Assembly (NCBI GenBank): GCA_038065015.1
Contig: JBBTRU010000063.1
Span: 1-34,639 of the forward strand
Direction: 5' to 3'
Source: CAIPSZ01 sp038065015
Lineage (GTDB): Bacteria; Patescibacteriota; Patescibacteriia; PEXW01
Length of the DNA: 34,639 bases
Under the pieces are notes generated by a model that was given only the letters and a program-made list of their open reading frames with translations, was not told where the DNA came from and searched no databases. The position numbers were made by a program, and so were the translations under genes. Numbering within the stretch: the first letter of the stretch is position 1; the number at the start of each line of letters is the position of its first letter. Of this stretch, positions 1-6,556 are shown in pieces.

Positions 1-1168
1 AAAGTTGACTGTTGGGTTGTTGTGCTTGTGGCGCCGGTGACGGTGCTTTGGGGGGTGCCCGGGTTGGTGCAGGTTGCGCTGGGGTACTTGGTTCGGCAGT
101 GACGCTGCTCGTTGATTCGACTACCGCTAGTTCCAGGGGGAGCTGCGGCATAGGAGCGACGGCAACGTAGCGCTGCACGTCGAGGAACACGTCGAGCATG
201 CGCACGAGCTGTTGGGGTTGCACGTTCGTAAGGAGTTCCTGGATTGCGGGCGGCAGGGCGGGTGGTTGGGCCGGCGAAACGCGCGCGAGCAGGCAATCCC
301 GCAGCCGCCGAACAATGTCATTGCGAAAGGCCTCGAGGTCCGTGCCTTGGTCGGCATTCTCCTGTACTAGCTGGAGCGCGCTGGCTTGATCGTTGGCGAG
401 GAGCTTTGCAACCAGCCCGTCAACCGACGCCTGGTTGGAGCGCGGCAAGACCAGGTCGGTTTCGGCGCGCGTAATTTTTTTTCCGCCCAAGGCAAAGAGC
501 TGGCCGAGAATGCTCTCCGCATCCCGGCTGCTGCCATCGGCAACGCGGATAACCGCATCAATAACCTCGTCATCGACGGTCCGCGCCTCTTGCTGGGCAA
601 TCCAGCGAAGCCGTAACCCGAGGTCGGCATCGGAGAGGCGGTGAAAGTCGAACCGCTGGCAGCGCGAGAGAATTGTCTCGGGCACTTTGTGCAGTTCGGT
701 GGTAGCCAGAATAAACAGGACGTGGCTGGGCGGCTCTTCCAGGGTTTTCAGCAGCGCATTAAACGCCGCCGCCGAGAGCATGTGCACTTCGTCAACGATG
801 AAGACTTTGTACTTTAGTGCGCTCGGCGTGAACCGGCTGTGTTCAATAACATCCCGGATGTTATCGACGCCCGTGTACGAAGCCGCGTCAATTTCCAGTA
901 CGTCCAGTGCCCGGTTTTCATTTATACTCTTGCACGCTTCGCAAGTATTATCCGGCTCGCCTTTTTTGGGGTGCAGGCAATTGACGGCTTTTGCCAGGAT
1001 GCGGGCCGAGCTTGTCTTGCCAATGCCGCGTGAGCCCGAGAAGAGGTAGGCATGCCCCAGTTGGTTCCGTTCCACTTCGTTGCGAAGTGTTTGGGCAACA
1101 TGCGCTTGCCCGAGGAGGTCGGCAAAACGCTGCGGGCGGTACTTCCGGTACAGAGTGGTGGAGCTCAT
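1..1168 (-). CDS. dnaX: DNA polymerase III subunit gamma/tau (5' part, truncated by window edge)
   Basis: DnaX is the ATPase core of the clamp loader, which puts the sliding clamp on primed DNA. I translated it by hand from the ATG at 1168; it stays open for 389 codons to the left edge, so the C-terminus is missing. Visible: N-terminal LYRKYRPQRF signature, Walker A GSRGIGKTSS at about residues 45-54, Walker B region DEVHMLS, and a sensor motif SRCQRFDF. The zinc-binding module has cysteines near 64, 76 and 79, but the expected fourth one is Asp (GEPDNTC where EPC is usual). Domains II-III follow, then a Pro/Ala/Gln-rich linker typical of the tau tail. A run of eight A near codon 229 is a possible slippage site. 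A TAAAAT box 9 nt upstream of the ATG and no Shine-Dalgarno suggest a leaderless mRNA. Identity is secure. Confidence 0.95.
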   Translation of the reverse strand, partial: MSSTTLYRKYRPQRFADLLGQAHVAQTLRNEVERNQLGHAYLFSGSRGIGKTSSARILAKAVNCLHPKKGEPDNTCEACKSINENRALDVLEIDAASYTGVDNIRDVIEHSRFTPSALKYKVFIVDEVHMLSAAAFNALLKTLEEPPSHVLFILATTELHKVPETILSRCQRFDFHRLSDADLGLRLRWIAQQEARTVDDEVIDAVIRVADGSSRDAESILGQLFALGGKKITRAETDLVLPRSNQASVDGLVAKLLANDQASALQLVQENADQGTDLEAFRNDIVRRLRDCLLARVSPAQPPALPPAIQELLTNVQPQQLVRMLDVFLDVQRYVAVAPMPQLPLELAVVESTSSVTAEPSTPAQPAPTRAPPKAPSPAPQAQQPNSQL

Positions 1169-1303
1169 AGTGCTGGCATTTTAGCGTACTGGCTTGGAAT
1201 ATTCTAGGGGCATGTGGTAGGTTGGGGAAGCCGTAGAGCTATAAAGCCGTAGGCTATAGGGATCGAAAAATGAAGATACTGATGTCGTAACAATTACTGA
1301 ATT
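1169..1303. promoter_or_regulatory. Divergent intergenic region dnaX / ispH
   Basis: This 135-bp gap separates the divergent dnaX and ispH starts. On the minus strand TAAAAT at 1178-1183 is a good -10 for dnaX, with only a poor -35 (TAGAAT, 1201-1206). On the plus strand no convincing promoter or Shine-Dalgarno for ispH is seen; the sequence before its ATG is AT-rich. Confidence 0.4.
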
Positions 1304-2305
1304 ATGAACATACTCCTTGCCAAACCCCGGGGTTTCTGCGCGGGCGTGGATCGGGCCATAGACATTGTCGAGCTGGCACTGGAACTCTACGGGGCCCCCG
1401 TGTTTATGAAGCACGAGATTGTGCACAATACGCACGTGGTGCAGCACCTGGTTGCCAAAGGCGCAATTTTCGTGGAAGATCTCGCGGAAGTACCTGACGG
1501 CGCAGTTACCGTGTTCAGCGCACACGGCGTCCCGCCTTCGCTACGGAAAGAAGCGCTAGCTAAGCGACTGCGGGTTATAGATGCCACCTGCCCACTCGTC
1601 ACGCGCGTGCATTTGGAAGCTCAGCGTTTTGCGCGGGAAGGATACGAGATACTCCTCGTCGGCCACCGCGGGCACGTCGAGATGGTGGGTACCCTGGGCG
1701 AGGCGCCGGCAGTGACGACGCTTGTCCACGACCTAGCCGAGGCCCGTACGGTGCAGGTCAGCAATCCCGATAAAGTCGTTGTGCTCTCGCAAACCACCTT
1801 GAGCATTGATGATGTGGCCGACATCATGCAGGTGCTGCGAGCGCGCTTTCCAAAACTCACTACCCCGCCAAAGGGCGACATCTGCTACGCCACCACCAAC
1901 CGGCAAGCCGCGGTGAAAGATTTAGCCGCGCGGTGCAACGTTGTCCTCGTCGTCGGCTCGACCACCAGTTCAAACGCCAACCGTTTGCGGGAAGTCGCCG
2001 AAAAGTCCGGCAGTCGGGCGTACATGGTTAACGGACCGGACGAAGTGCTGGCAGCGTGGTTCGAAGGCGTGCAGACGGTTGGGATAACTTCGGGCGCCTC
2101 GACCCCGGAAGATATTTTTGCAAAAGTGGTACAGCGCGTGCAATCGTTGGGCGGCGGTACGCCGAAAGATTTGGAAACGCTTCAAGAGTCTGTTTGGTTT
2201 GCCATGCCACCAGACCTTTTGCAAGCGGCGAATGCCGCAAAGGTTGGCCAGACAATTATCGATAAGCACGCTATTCACCAGCACACGAAGATGCGCGTGC
2301 AATAG
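1304..2305 (+). CDS. ispH: 4-hydroxy-3-methylbut-2-enyl diphosphate reductase
   Basis: IspH (LytB) is the last enzyme of the MEP isoprenoid pathway. It uses a [4Fe-4S] cluster to reduce HMBPP to IPP and DMAPP in the cytoplasm. The protein has 333 residues, slightly longer than the usual ~315. The three cluster cysteines are visible: Cys12 in RGFCAGVDRA, one in DATCPLVTRVH and one in GDICYATTNRQ. FSAHGVPP, the substrate-binding STTSSNAN and GITSGASTPEDI are also present. The ATG at 1304 places Cys12 exactly where it lies in characterised homologues. The product would feed UppS (5813), and UppP (9356) recycles the resulting carrier, so the window holds parts of one lipid-carrier supply route. 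mutY follows after 4 nt, suggesting co-transcription. No Shine-Dalgarno site is visible. Confidence 0.97.
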   Translation: MNILLAKPRGFCAGVDRAIDIVELALELYGAPVFMKHEIVHNTHVVQHLVAKGAIFVEDLAEVPDGAVTVFSAHGVPPSLRKEALAKRLRVIDATCPLVTRVHLEAQRFAREGYEILLVGHRGHVEMVGTLGEAPAVTTLVHDLAEARTVQVSNPDKVVVLSQTTLSIDDVADIMQVLRARFPKLTTPPKGDICYATTNRQAAVKDLAARCNVVLVVGSTTSSNANRLREVAEKSGSRAYMVNGPDEVLAAWFEGVQTVGITSGASTPEDIFAKVVQRVQSLGGGTPKDLETLQESVWFAMPPDLLQAANAAKVGQTIIDKHAIHQHTKMRVQ

Positions 2306-2309
2306 TGGT

Positions 2310-3182
2310 ATGGACAAGCGCGCGTGGGTGCAACGTCGTCTCCTACACTGGTATGCCAAGCACCAGCGAGATTTGCCGTGGCGGCGGACGAAAAATCCTT
2401 ACTACATAGTGGTTTCGGAAGTCATGTTGCAACAGACGCAGGTTGACCGGGTAGTGCCGAAGTACCGTGCATTTCTCAAAAAGTTTCCAACCCTCCAAAA
2501 GCTTGCCCACGCACCACAAGGGCAGGTGATTGCAGCATGGTCTGGACTTGGGTATAATCGCCGCGCGCGCAACCTGCACCAGCTTGCCCAGCAGGTAGTA
2601 CGCAATTATGGCGGCAAACTCCCACGCACGCCCCAGGAATTACAAACGTTGCCCGGGATTGGGCCCTACACTGCCGCCGCGGTGGCGTGCTTTGCTTTTG
2701 CTGCACCCGTTGCCCTGGTTGAGGTGAACGTTCGCCGCGTATTGGGCCGGTTGTACCATGGCGTACGTGGACCCGCAACACTCACCGAACCGGCAGTGTG
2801 GAAGCTGGCGGCGCGGCAGGTTCCGAAGCAAAGTGTGGCGTGGAATTCCGCGCTTATGGATTTTGGGGCAACGGTGTGCATTGCCCGGCTACCCAAGTGC
2901 GCCACGTGCCCGCTGCAAGCCCGTTGCGCCGCGTACCCGGCGGTTCTCAACCAGGCCCCTGCGCCAAAAAAATCGACTGCGCCCTTTACCGACAGTGACC
3001 GGTTTTGGCGGGGGAGAATAATCCATAGGCTGCACGTACGCCAAAAGCAGTTGAAAACCCTTCGCACTTTGCAAGCGTATTTTTTTACACAGGGGTTGCC
3101 GGGGCAGCGTTTCCGCGCGCTCCTGAAGCGCTTAGTGGCCGAAAAGTTGGTGGAACAGCGCGGGCGGGCGGTGAGTTTGTAA
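2310..3182 (+). CDS. mutY: A/G-specific adenine glycosylase, short form lacking the C-terminal domain
   Basis: MutY removes adenine mispaired with 8-oxoguanine. The 290-residue protein contains the HhH-GPD glycosylase domain: SEVMLQQTQV with the catalytic Glu, the helix-hairpin-helix LPGIGPYTAAAV, and the four-cysteine [4Fe-4S] loop with C-x6-C-x2-C-x5-C spacing (CIARLPKCATC...C). In the segment normally reading LDxNVxRV this protein reads LVEVNVRRV, so Glu stands where the catalytic Asp is expected. Typical MutY has about 350 residues with a NUDIX-like domain that reads 8-oxoG; here only about 60 winged-helix-like residues follow the cluster. I chose the ATG at 2310 because the protein then starts like other MutY; the frame stays open upstream to 2118 but that part overlaps ispH. 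A mutM gene lies 4.8 kb downstream. Another HhH-GPD specificity remains possible. Confidence 0.88.
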   Translation: MDKRAWVQRRLLHWYAKHQRDLPWRRTKNPYYIVVSEVMLQQTQVDRVVPKYRAFLKKFPTLQKLAHAPQGQVIAAWSGLGYNRRARNLHQLAQQVVRNYGGKLPRTPQELQTLPGIGPYTAAAVACFAFAAPVALVEVNVRRVLGRLYHGVRGPATLTEPAVWKLAARQVPKQSVAWNSALMDFGATVCIARLPKCATCPLQARCAAYPAVLNQAPAPKKSTAPFTDSDRFWRGRIIHRLHVRQKQLKTLRTLQAYFFTQGLPGQRFRALLKRLVAEKLVEQRGRAVSL

Positions 3183-3205
3183 GCAGCGCAGGCGCGAGGT
3201 ACAAT
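3177..3205 (+). promoter_or_regulatory. Promoter for leaderless VIT1-like gene
   Basis: TTGTAA (3177-3182), a 17-bp spacer and TACAAT (3200-3205). The ATG is the seventh base after the -10, exactly where transcription should start. The -35 overlaps the mutY stop codon. Confidence 0.6.
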
Positions 3206-3211
3206 ATTCAC

Positions 3212-3916
3212 ATGCCCAAAATGTCCTTTCGCGCTCGGTTGCAAATGGAAATTCGTGAAGTCGTCTTTGGGATAGAAGATAGCCTAGTTTCAACCCTGGG
3301 GGTTATTACCGGCGTGGCCAGCGGAACGGCGAATCGGTCGGTAGTTATTCTCTCGGGCATTGTCGTCATATTTGTGGAATCGGTTTCCATGGCCGCGGGG
3401 ACATTTTTGTCTTCCGAGTCGAAGCAAGAAGCAGAGAAAGACGCGCTGCGGAAAGCGTGGCAGCACTTGAAGCAGCACCGTCCCGAGGCATTGCGCGCCG
3501 TACGTCTGGCGTACAAGAAGCGCGGCTTTGGTGCAAGAGAAATTACCGTACTTATGAAAAGGGTGAGCAAGAATAATAGGCTGCTCTTGGAAGAGCTGAA
3601 TGCCCATGGATTGCACCTGGAACTGCCCAGTAAAGAGCAACCCCGCATGAACGCACTGTACATGGGGGTGACGTACCTCGTCGCTGGGATTATTCCGATT
3701 GGCCCGTACCTGCTCTTGCCGGTTGAAACGGCATTGTGGCTTTCGGTTATTCTCACGGTGCTCGCTTTGTTTTTTGTGGGCGTGGGCAAGGCGCGGCTGG
3801 TAAACCGTTCGCCAATTCGGAGCGGCATAGAAATGACGACCATATCGCTTTCGGCGGCGGTGCTGGGCTACGTTATTGGGAAAGTACTCGGCGGGTATTT
3901 TGATCTAGCGACGTAG
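3212..3916 (+). CDS. VIT1/CCC1-family transmembrane metal transporter
   Basis: Proteins of this family move Fe2+ or Mn2+ across membranes. The 234-residue sequence has the family layout: helix 1 motif VVFGIEDSLVSTLGVITGVASG, cut here by the transporter signature around residues 14-35, helix 2 with ESVSMAAGTFLSSES, a charged cytoplasmic stretch rich in Lys, Arg and Glu at about residues 70-140 (the usual metal-binding insert), then three hydrophobic segments to the C-terminus. The start at 3212 matches a well-placed -10 box and has no Shine-Dalgarno. The MIP18-family gene begins 1 nt after the stop, so the two are very probably co-transcribed. A ZIP-family transporter follows 0.9 kb away. The direction and metal are not decided by sequence. 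Confidence 0.88.
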   Translation: MPKMSFRARLQMEIREVVFGIEDSLVSTLGVITGVASGTANRSVVILSGIVVIFVESVSMAAGTFLSSESKQEAEKDALRKAWQHLKQHRPEALRAVRLAYKKRGFGAREITVLMKRVSKNNRLLLEELNAHGLHLELPSKEQPRMNALYMGVTYLVAGIIPIGPYLLLPVETALWLSVILTVLALFFVGVGKARLVNRSPIRSGIEMTTISLSAAVLGYVIGKVLGGYFDLAT

Positions 3917-3917
3917 C

Positions 3918-4220
3918 ATGGTTACCGAAGCGCAAGTTATAGACGTGTTAAAAACCTGCGACGACCCCGAACTGGGCGTCAACGTTGTTGACCTTGGACT
4001 CATTTACAAAGTCAGTATCGATGCAAAGCAGGATGTCCACGTGCTTATGACCCTAACCACTCCGGGTTGTCCGTTGCTGGAGTATTTTGTCGATACCACG
4101 GGCAGCAAAATTCGCGGGTTGGCCGGGGTGCACGACGCGCGCGTGGAAATTACCTTTGATCCGCCCTGGGACAAGAGCAAGATGAGTGAGGAGGCGAAAG
4201 CGCAATTGGGTTTGGATTAA
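3918..4220 (+). CDS. MIP18/DUF59-family iron-sulfur assembly protein (SufT/PaaD-like)
   Basis: Members of this family help deliver or assemble Fe-S clusters. The 100-residue protein shows the family core: DDPELGVNVVDLGLIYKV near the N-terminus (about residues 15-32), then LMTLTTPGCPLLEYF with the conserved Cys, and the strand VEITFDPPWDKSKMSEEAK at the C-terminus. It is a single-domain form of usual length. The start lies 1 nt after the stop of the metal transporter gene. Pairing with a putative iron transporter, close to two Fe-S enzymes (IspH and MutY), fits iron handling, but that link is inferred from position only. No other suf or isc gene is in the window. Confidence 0.9.
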   Translation: MVTEAQVIDVLKTCDDPELGVNVVDLGLIYKVSIDAKQDVHVLMTLTTPGCPLLEYFVDTTGSKIRGLAGVHDARVEITFDPPWDKSKMSEEAKAQLGLD

Positions 4221-4250
4221 AAAAAGACCCCACTGTGAAGAGCAGTGGGG
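4219..4250 (-). terminator. Rho-independent terminator of the small two-gene unit
   Basis: On the minus strand an 8-bp perfect stem (4228-4235 with 4243-4250; CCCCACTG/CAGTGGGG) with a 7-nt loop is followed by seven U (4219-4225). It lies 24 nt past the stop of the 68-residue gene. The plus strand lacks a T-run after the stem, so it acts mainly on minus-strand transcripts. Confidence 0.85.
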
Positions 4251-4273
4251 CCATATGGATAGAAAGCTCGATC

Positions 4274-4480
4274 TTACGACCGAGGTATTTCTGTTTCTAT
4301 TTTTCGGAAGGAGACCGTCACATCGCCCACCCGAGGAATTTGTTCAAGTGGCGTGGTGAACTGATGGATCGTTGGCAGTTCGTTCAGGCCCAGCACATGG
4401 GGCTCTTCGTGAAGTGTAGCTATTTTTTGCGATTCTCGACGAATTGCAATTACAGCCGGGTTCTTTGATCTGTGAGGCAT
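4274..4480 (-). CDS. Small hypothetical protein (68 aa), second gene of a minus-strand pair
   Basis: I do not recognise this protein. It has 68 residues, a basic start (MPHRSKNPAVIAIRRESQKI), no membrane helix, no cysteine and no known motif; it is moderately rich in Ile, Pro and Glu. Support for it being real is external: a GAGGGAAC ribosome site directly before the ATG, a 15-nt gap from an equally small upstream gene with a strong Shine-Dalgarno, one good shared promoter (4801-4829), and a strong terminator just behind its stop. The complementary strand also carries an open frame here, but without ribosome site or promoter. Confidence 0.65.
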   Translation of the reverse strand: MPHRSKNPAVIAIRRESQKIATLHEEPHVLGLNELPTIHQFTTPLEQIPRVGDVTVSFRKIETEIPRS

Positions 4481-4495
4481 GTTCCCTCGTCGTGG

Positions 4496-4744
4496 TTAGG
4501 ATGTTTGTGTTTTAATGGACGTTTGTCCATCGGTATCTTCGCTGGTGCTAGTCGTTGCAGCATCGTTCTCTAGATCTCTGGTTTGCCAGCCATTCCACAT
4601 CTTTTCAGGCTTGAAAGTGGATGACACGAGACTCACTTTTGGGGCGTTGAAATTACCAGGGATTACAACTTCGCCTATTTCAATGGCATCGCTGTTACTC
4701 TCCACGCTGCTGCGTTTACGAAAAATATTGAACCTTAACGTCAT
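4496..4744 (-). CDS. Small hypothetical protein (82 aa), first gene of a minus-strand pair
   Basis: I do not recognise this protein. It has 82 residues: a basic N-terminus (MTLRFNIFRKRSS), a central part with a possible short beta-strand region around IGEVVIPG, and a Thr/Ser/Asp-rich, probably disordered tail. There is no signal peptide and no membrane helix. Its start is supported by GGAAGGAGC about 4-5 nt before the ATG, the clearest Shine-Dalgarno site in the window, and by a consensus promoter with a short leader of about 50 nt. Most neighbours lack Shine-Dalgarno sites, so this pair uses a different expression style. It lies divergently from the ZIP gene. It may be a lineage-specific small protein or recently acquired; sequence alone does not decide. 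Confidence 0.68.
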   Translation of the reverse strand: MTLRFNIFRKRSSVESNSDAIEIGEVVIPGNFNAPKVSLVSSTFKPEKMWNGWQTRDLENDAATTSTSEDTDGQTSIKTQTS

Positions 4745-4800
4745 ATAGCTCCTTCCTTGGAGGTTGTGTAGGTACGTTTTCTTTGCTTTAAGAATACCTC

Positions 4801-4829
4801 ATAATACGCCCATTCGTGCAGATTGTCAA
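4801..4829 (-). promoter_or_regulatory. Consensus sigma-70-type promoter for the small-gene pair
   Basis: Minus strand: TTGACA (4824-4829), 17-bp spacer, TATTAT (4801-4806). The -35 is perfect and the -10 matches 5 of 6. Predicted start near 4794, about 50 nt before the first ATG. The -35 overlaps the presumed upstream promoter region of the divergent ZIP gene. Confidence 0.85.
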
Positions 4830-4848
4830 TACAAAGCGCTTCCTATAG

Positions 4849-4854
4849 TATACT
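4849..4854 (+). promoter_or_regulatory. -10 box of the leaderless ZIP gene
   Basis: TATACT; the ATG at 4862 is the eighth base downstream, so transcription would start at or next to it. A possible -35 TTGTCA (4823-4828) is 20 bp away, longer than usual, and overlaps the opposite promoter. Confidence 0.5.
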
Positions 4855-4861
4855 GGGTACT

Positions 4862-5611
4862 ATGGTACAAACTTGGTTTGCAGCACTTTTGGGAGTCATT
4901 TTCGTCAGTCTTATTTCGTTGGTGGGCGTGTTTTCGTTAAGCCTACAATACGACCGCCTGCGCAAAAGCCTGCTCTACCTGGTGAGCTTTGCCGCTGGCG
5001 CCATGCTTGGCGATGCATTCTTGCACCTGATGCCCGAGGCGTTTGCCGATCCTCAAACGCTAACCCGGGCGGCTGCCATGGTCCTCGTGGGGATAGTTTT
5101 GTTTTTTGCCCTGGAGAAATTGCTTTTCTGGCGCCACTGCCACCTGCCTTCCACCGAGCAGCACAAGCACCCGGTCGGCGCAATTAATTTGGTGAGTGAC
5201 GGCATACACAATTTTCTCGATGGCGTCATTATCGCCGGCAGCTTCTTGGTAAGCGTACCGCTGGGTATTGCCACCACTATCGCCGTTATCCTGCACGAGA
5301 TCCCGCAGGAGATTGGGGATTTTGGCATCCTGCTCACTGCCGGCTATACCAAGAAGAAAGCACTTTGGTTTAACTTCCTCACCGCTTGCCTGGCAATTGT
5401 CGGCACGATCGTCACCCTGGTTATCGGCGAACGCGTAGCAGCCCTGGTGCAGTACCTGGTGCCCATTACCATCGGCGGGTTCATTTATATTGCCGCGGCA
5501 GACCTGATACCCGAAATTCACCGGGAAGAGCATACGGGCAGATCGGTTTTGCAATTTAGCTTCCTGCTCATCGGGATAGGTATCATGGCAATTTTCTTGC
5601 TGCTGGAGTAG
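4862..5611 (+). CDS. ZIP-family divalent metal transporter
   Basis: ZIP proteins carry Zn2+, Fe2+ or related ions into the cytoplasm. The 249-residue protein has about eight hydrophobic segments. The metal-site helices are clear: SDGIHNFLDGVIIAG (about residues 116-130, with His and Asp ligands) and HEIPQEIGDFGILL (about 150-163). A His-rich loop (RHCHLPSTEQHKHP) precedes them, as usual for the family. An upstream TTG at 4823 would add 13 residues, but the ATG at 4862 sits exactly where a leaderless transcript from TATACT (4849-4854) would begin and starts directly with helix 1, so I prefer it. tRNA-Pro follows 74 nt after the stop. It is the second metal transporter within 2 kb. Confidence 0.9.
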   Translation: MVQTWFAALLGVIFVSLISLVGVFSLSLQYDRLRKSLLYLVSFAAGAMLGDAFLHLMPEAFADPQTLTRAAAMVLVGIVLFFALEKLLFWRHCHLPSTEQHKHPVGAINLVSDGIHNFLDGVIIAGSFLVSVPLGIATTIAVILHEIPQEIGDFGILLTAGYTKKKALWFNFLTACLAIVGTIVTLVIGERVAALVQYLVPITIGGFIYIAAADLIPEIHREEHTGRSVLQFSFLLIGIGIMAIFLLLE

Positions 5612-5685
5612 GATTTTTTGTAACTTGCATCCGTGCTGTCCATTCGGTAGAGTCAACCGGTGTTTCGATATTCCTCTATCCAGGC

Positions 5686-5758
5686 CGGGGTGTAGCGCAG
5701 CTGGTAGCGCGCGTCGTTCGGGACGACGAGGCCGTGGGTTCAAGTCCCACCACCCCGA
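5686..5758 (+). tRNA. tRNA-Pro (anticodon CGG)
   Basis: A full cloverleaf is seen: acceptor stem CGGGGTG/CACCCCG, D arm GCGC/GCGC, anticodon stem CGTCG/CGACG around loop TTCGGGA giving anticodon CGG, T arm GTGGG-TTCAAGT-CCCAC, discriminator A. CCA is not encoded (the next bases are CCC). The flanks 5670-5678 and 5765-5773 are perfectly complementary over 9 bp and would extend the acceptor helix in the precursor. Confidence 0.95.
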
Positions 5759-5812
5759 CCCGGGTAGAGGAATCCATTGACGTGGCAGCTCTAAAGGAGT
5801 AGCCTTGTATTT

Positions 5813-6511
5813 ATGTCACCGAAACTCTCCACCGTCCCAAAGCACGTTGGTTTTATTATGGACGGCAATCGTCGCTGGGCGAAAGGGAAAGGCCTGCCGA
5901 ATATTGAAGGCCACCGACATGGGTATGGAAATGTGAAAAATGTTCTTCGATGGTGTTTGGCACGCGGTATTCATGTTGTTACCGTTTTTGCTTTTTCGGC
6001 TGAAAATTGGAATCGATCTAAGAAAGAAGTGTCCTATTTGATGCATCTTATGGGCTGGGCGGTGAAAGATGTGTTAAAGGAGTTGCAAGAAAAAAAGATT
6101 CAACTTCGCATCATAGGAAAAATTGAAGAACTCCCAGAAACGTTACAAAGTAAGTTGCAACGCGCAGCAGAAGTCACGAAAAATAATTCCAAGGCTATTT
6201 TAAACATAGCTGTAAACTACGGCGGTCGAGCGGAAATTCTTGACGGGGTGAGGAAACTCATTCGGACTGGGGTAAAAGCTTCACAGCTAACAGAACAGAA
6301 GTTTAGCGATGCGCTCTACACACAGGGTTTACCAGACCCCGATCTCATTATACGAACTTCGGGGGAGCAGCGGCTTTCGGGGTTCCTTCTCTGGGAAGCA
6401 GCGTATGCGGAACTGTACTTTACTTCTAAGAAATGGCCGGAATTTAACGAGCGAGAACTCGATCGAGCTTTAGTTGACTACGCCCAGCGGAAGCGGAACT
6501 TCGGGGCCTAG
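5813..6511 (+). CDS. uppS: Isoprenyl transferase / undecaprenyl diphosphate synthase
   Basis: UppS is a cis-prenyltransferase that adds IPP units to farnesyl diphosphate and makes the C55 carrier for peptidoglycan and surface sugars. The 232-residue protein has the family signatures: HVGFIMDGNRRWAKG with the catalytic Asp, FSAENWNRS, and the C-terminal block RTSGEQRLSGFLLWEAAYAELYF, read in two parts around residues 182-204, with the Arg and Ser that hold IPP. Its length is usual to slightly short. AAAGGAG lies 13 nt before the ATG, a rather long spacing. The gene is visibly more A+T-rich than its neighbours. It links IspH upstream with UppP downstream. Identity is secure; exact product chain length is not shown. 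Confidence 0.95.
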   Translation: MSPKLSTVPKHVGFIMDGNRRWAKGKGLPNIEGHRHGYGNVKNVLRWCLARGIHVVTVFAFSAENWNRSKKEVSYLMHLMGWAVKDVLKELQEKKIQLRIIGKIEELPETLQSKLQRAAEVTKNNSKAILNIAVNYGGRAEILDGVRKLIRTGVKASQLTEQKFSDALYTQGLPDPDLIIRTSGEQRLSGFLLWEAAYAELYFTSKKWPEFNERELDRALVDYAQRKRNFGA

Positions 6512-6538
6512 GCTTGGTTAGGGGAAGGTGCCAATATT

Positions 6539-6547
6539 TGGTATACT
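6539..6547 (+). promoter_or_regulatory. Extended -10 promoter for the five-helix membrane protein
   Basis: TGG-TATACT (extended -10). The ATG at 6557 is the tenth base after it. No good -35 at 17 bp, as often with extended -10 promoters. Confidence 0.55.
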
Positions 6548-6556
6548 TTGGTGGCA

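Noticed and set aside
4515..4748. Plus-strand frame opposite the 82-residue gene
   Set aside because: No ribosome site or promoter; promoter, Shine-Dalgarno and terminator all support the minus strand.
5060..5743. Minus-strand frame of 227 codons
   Set aside because: Antisense to the ZIP transporter and crosses tRNA-Pro.
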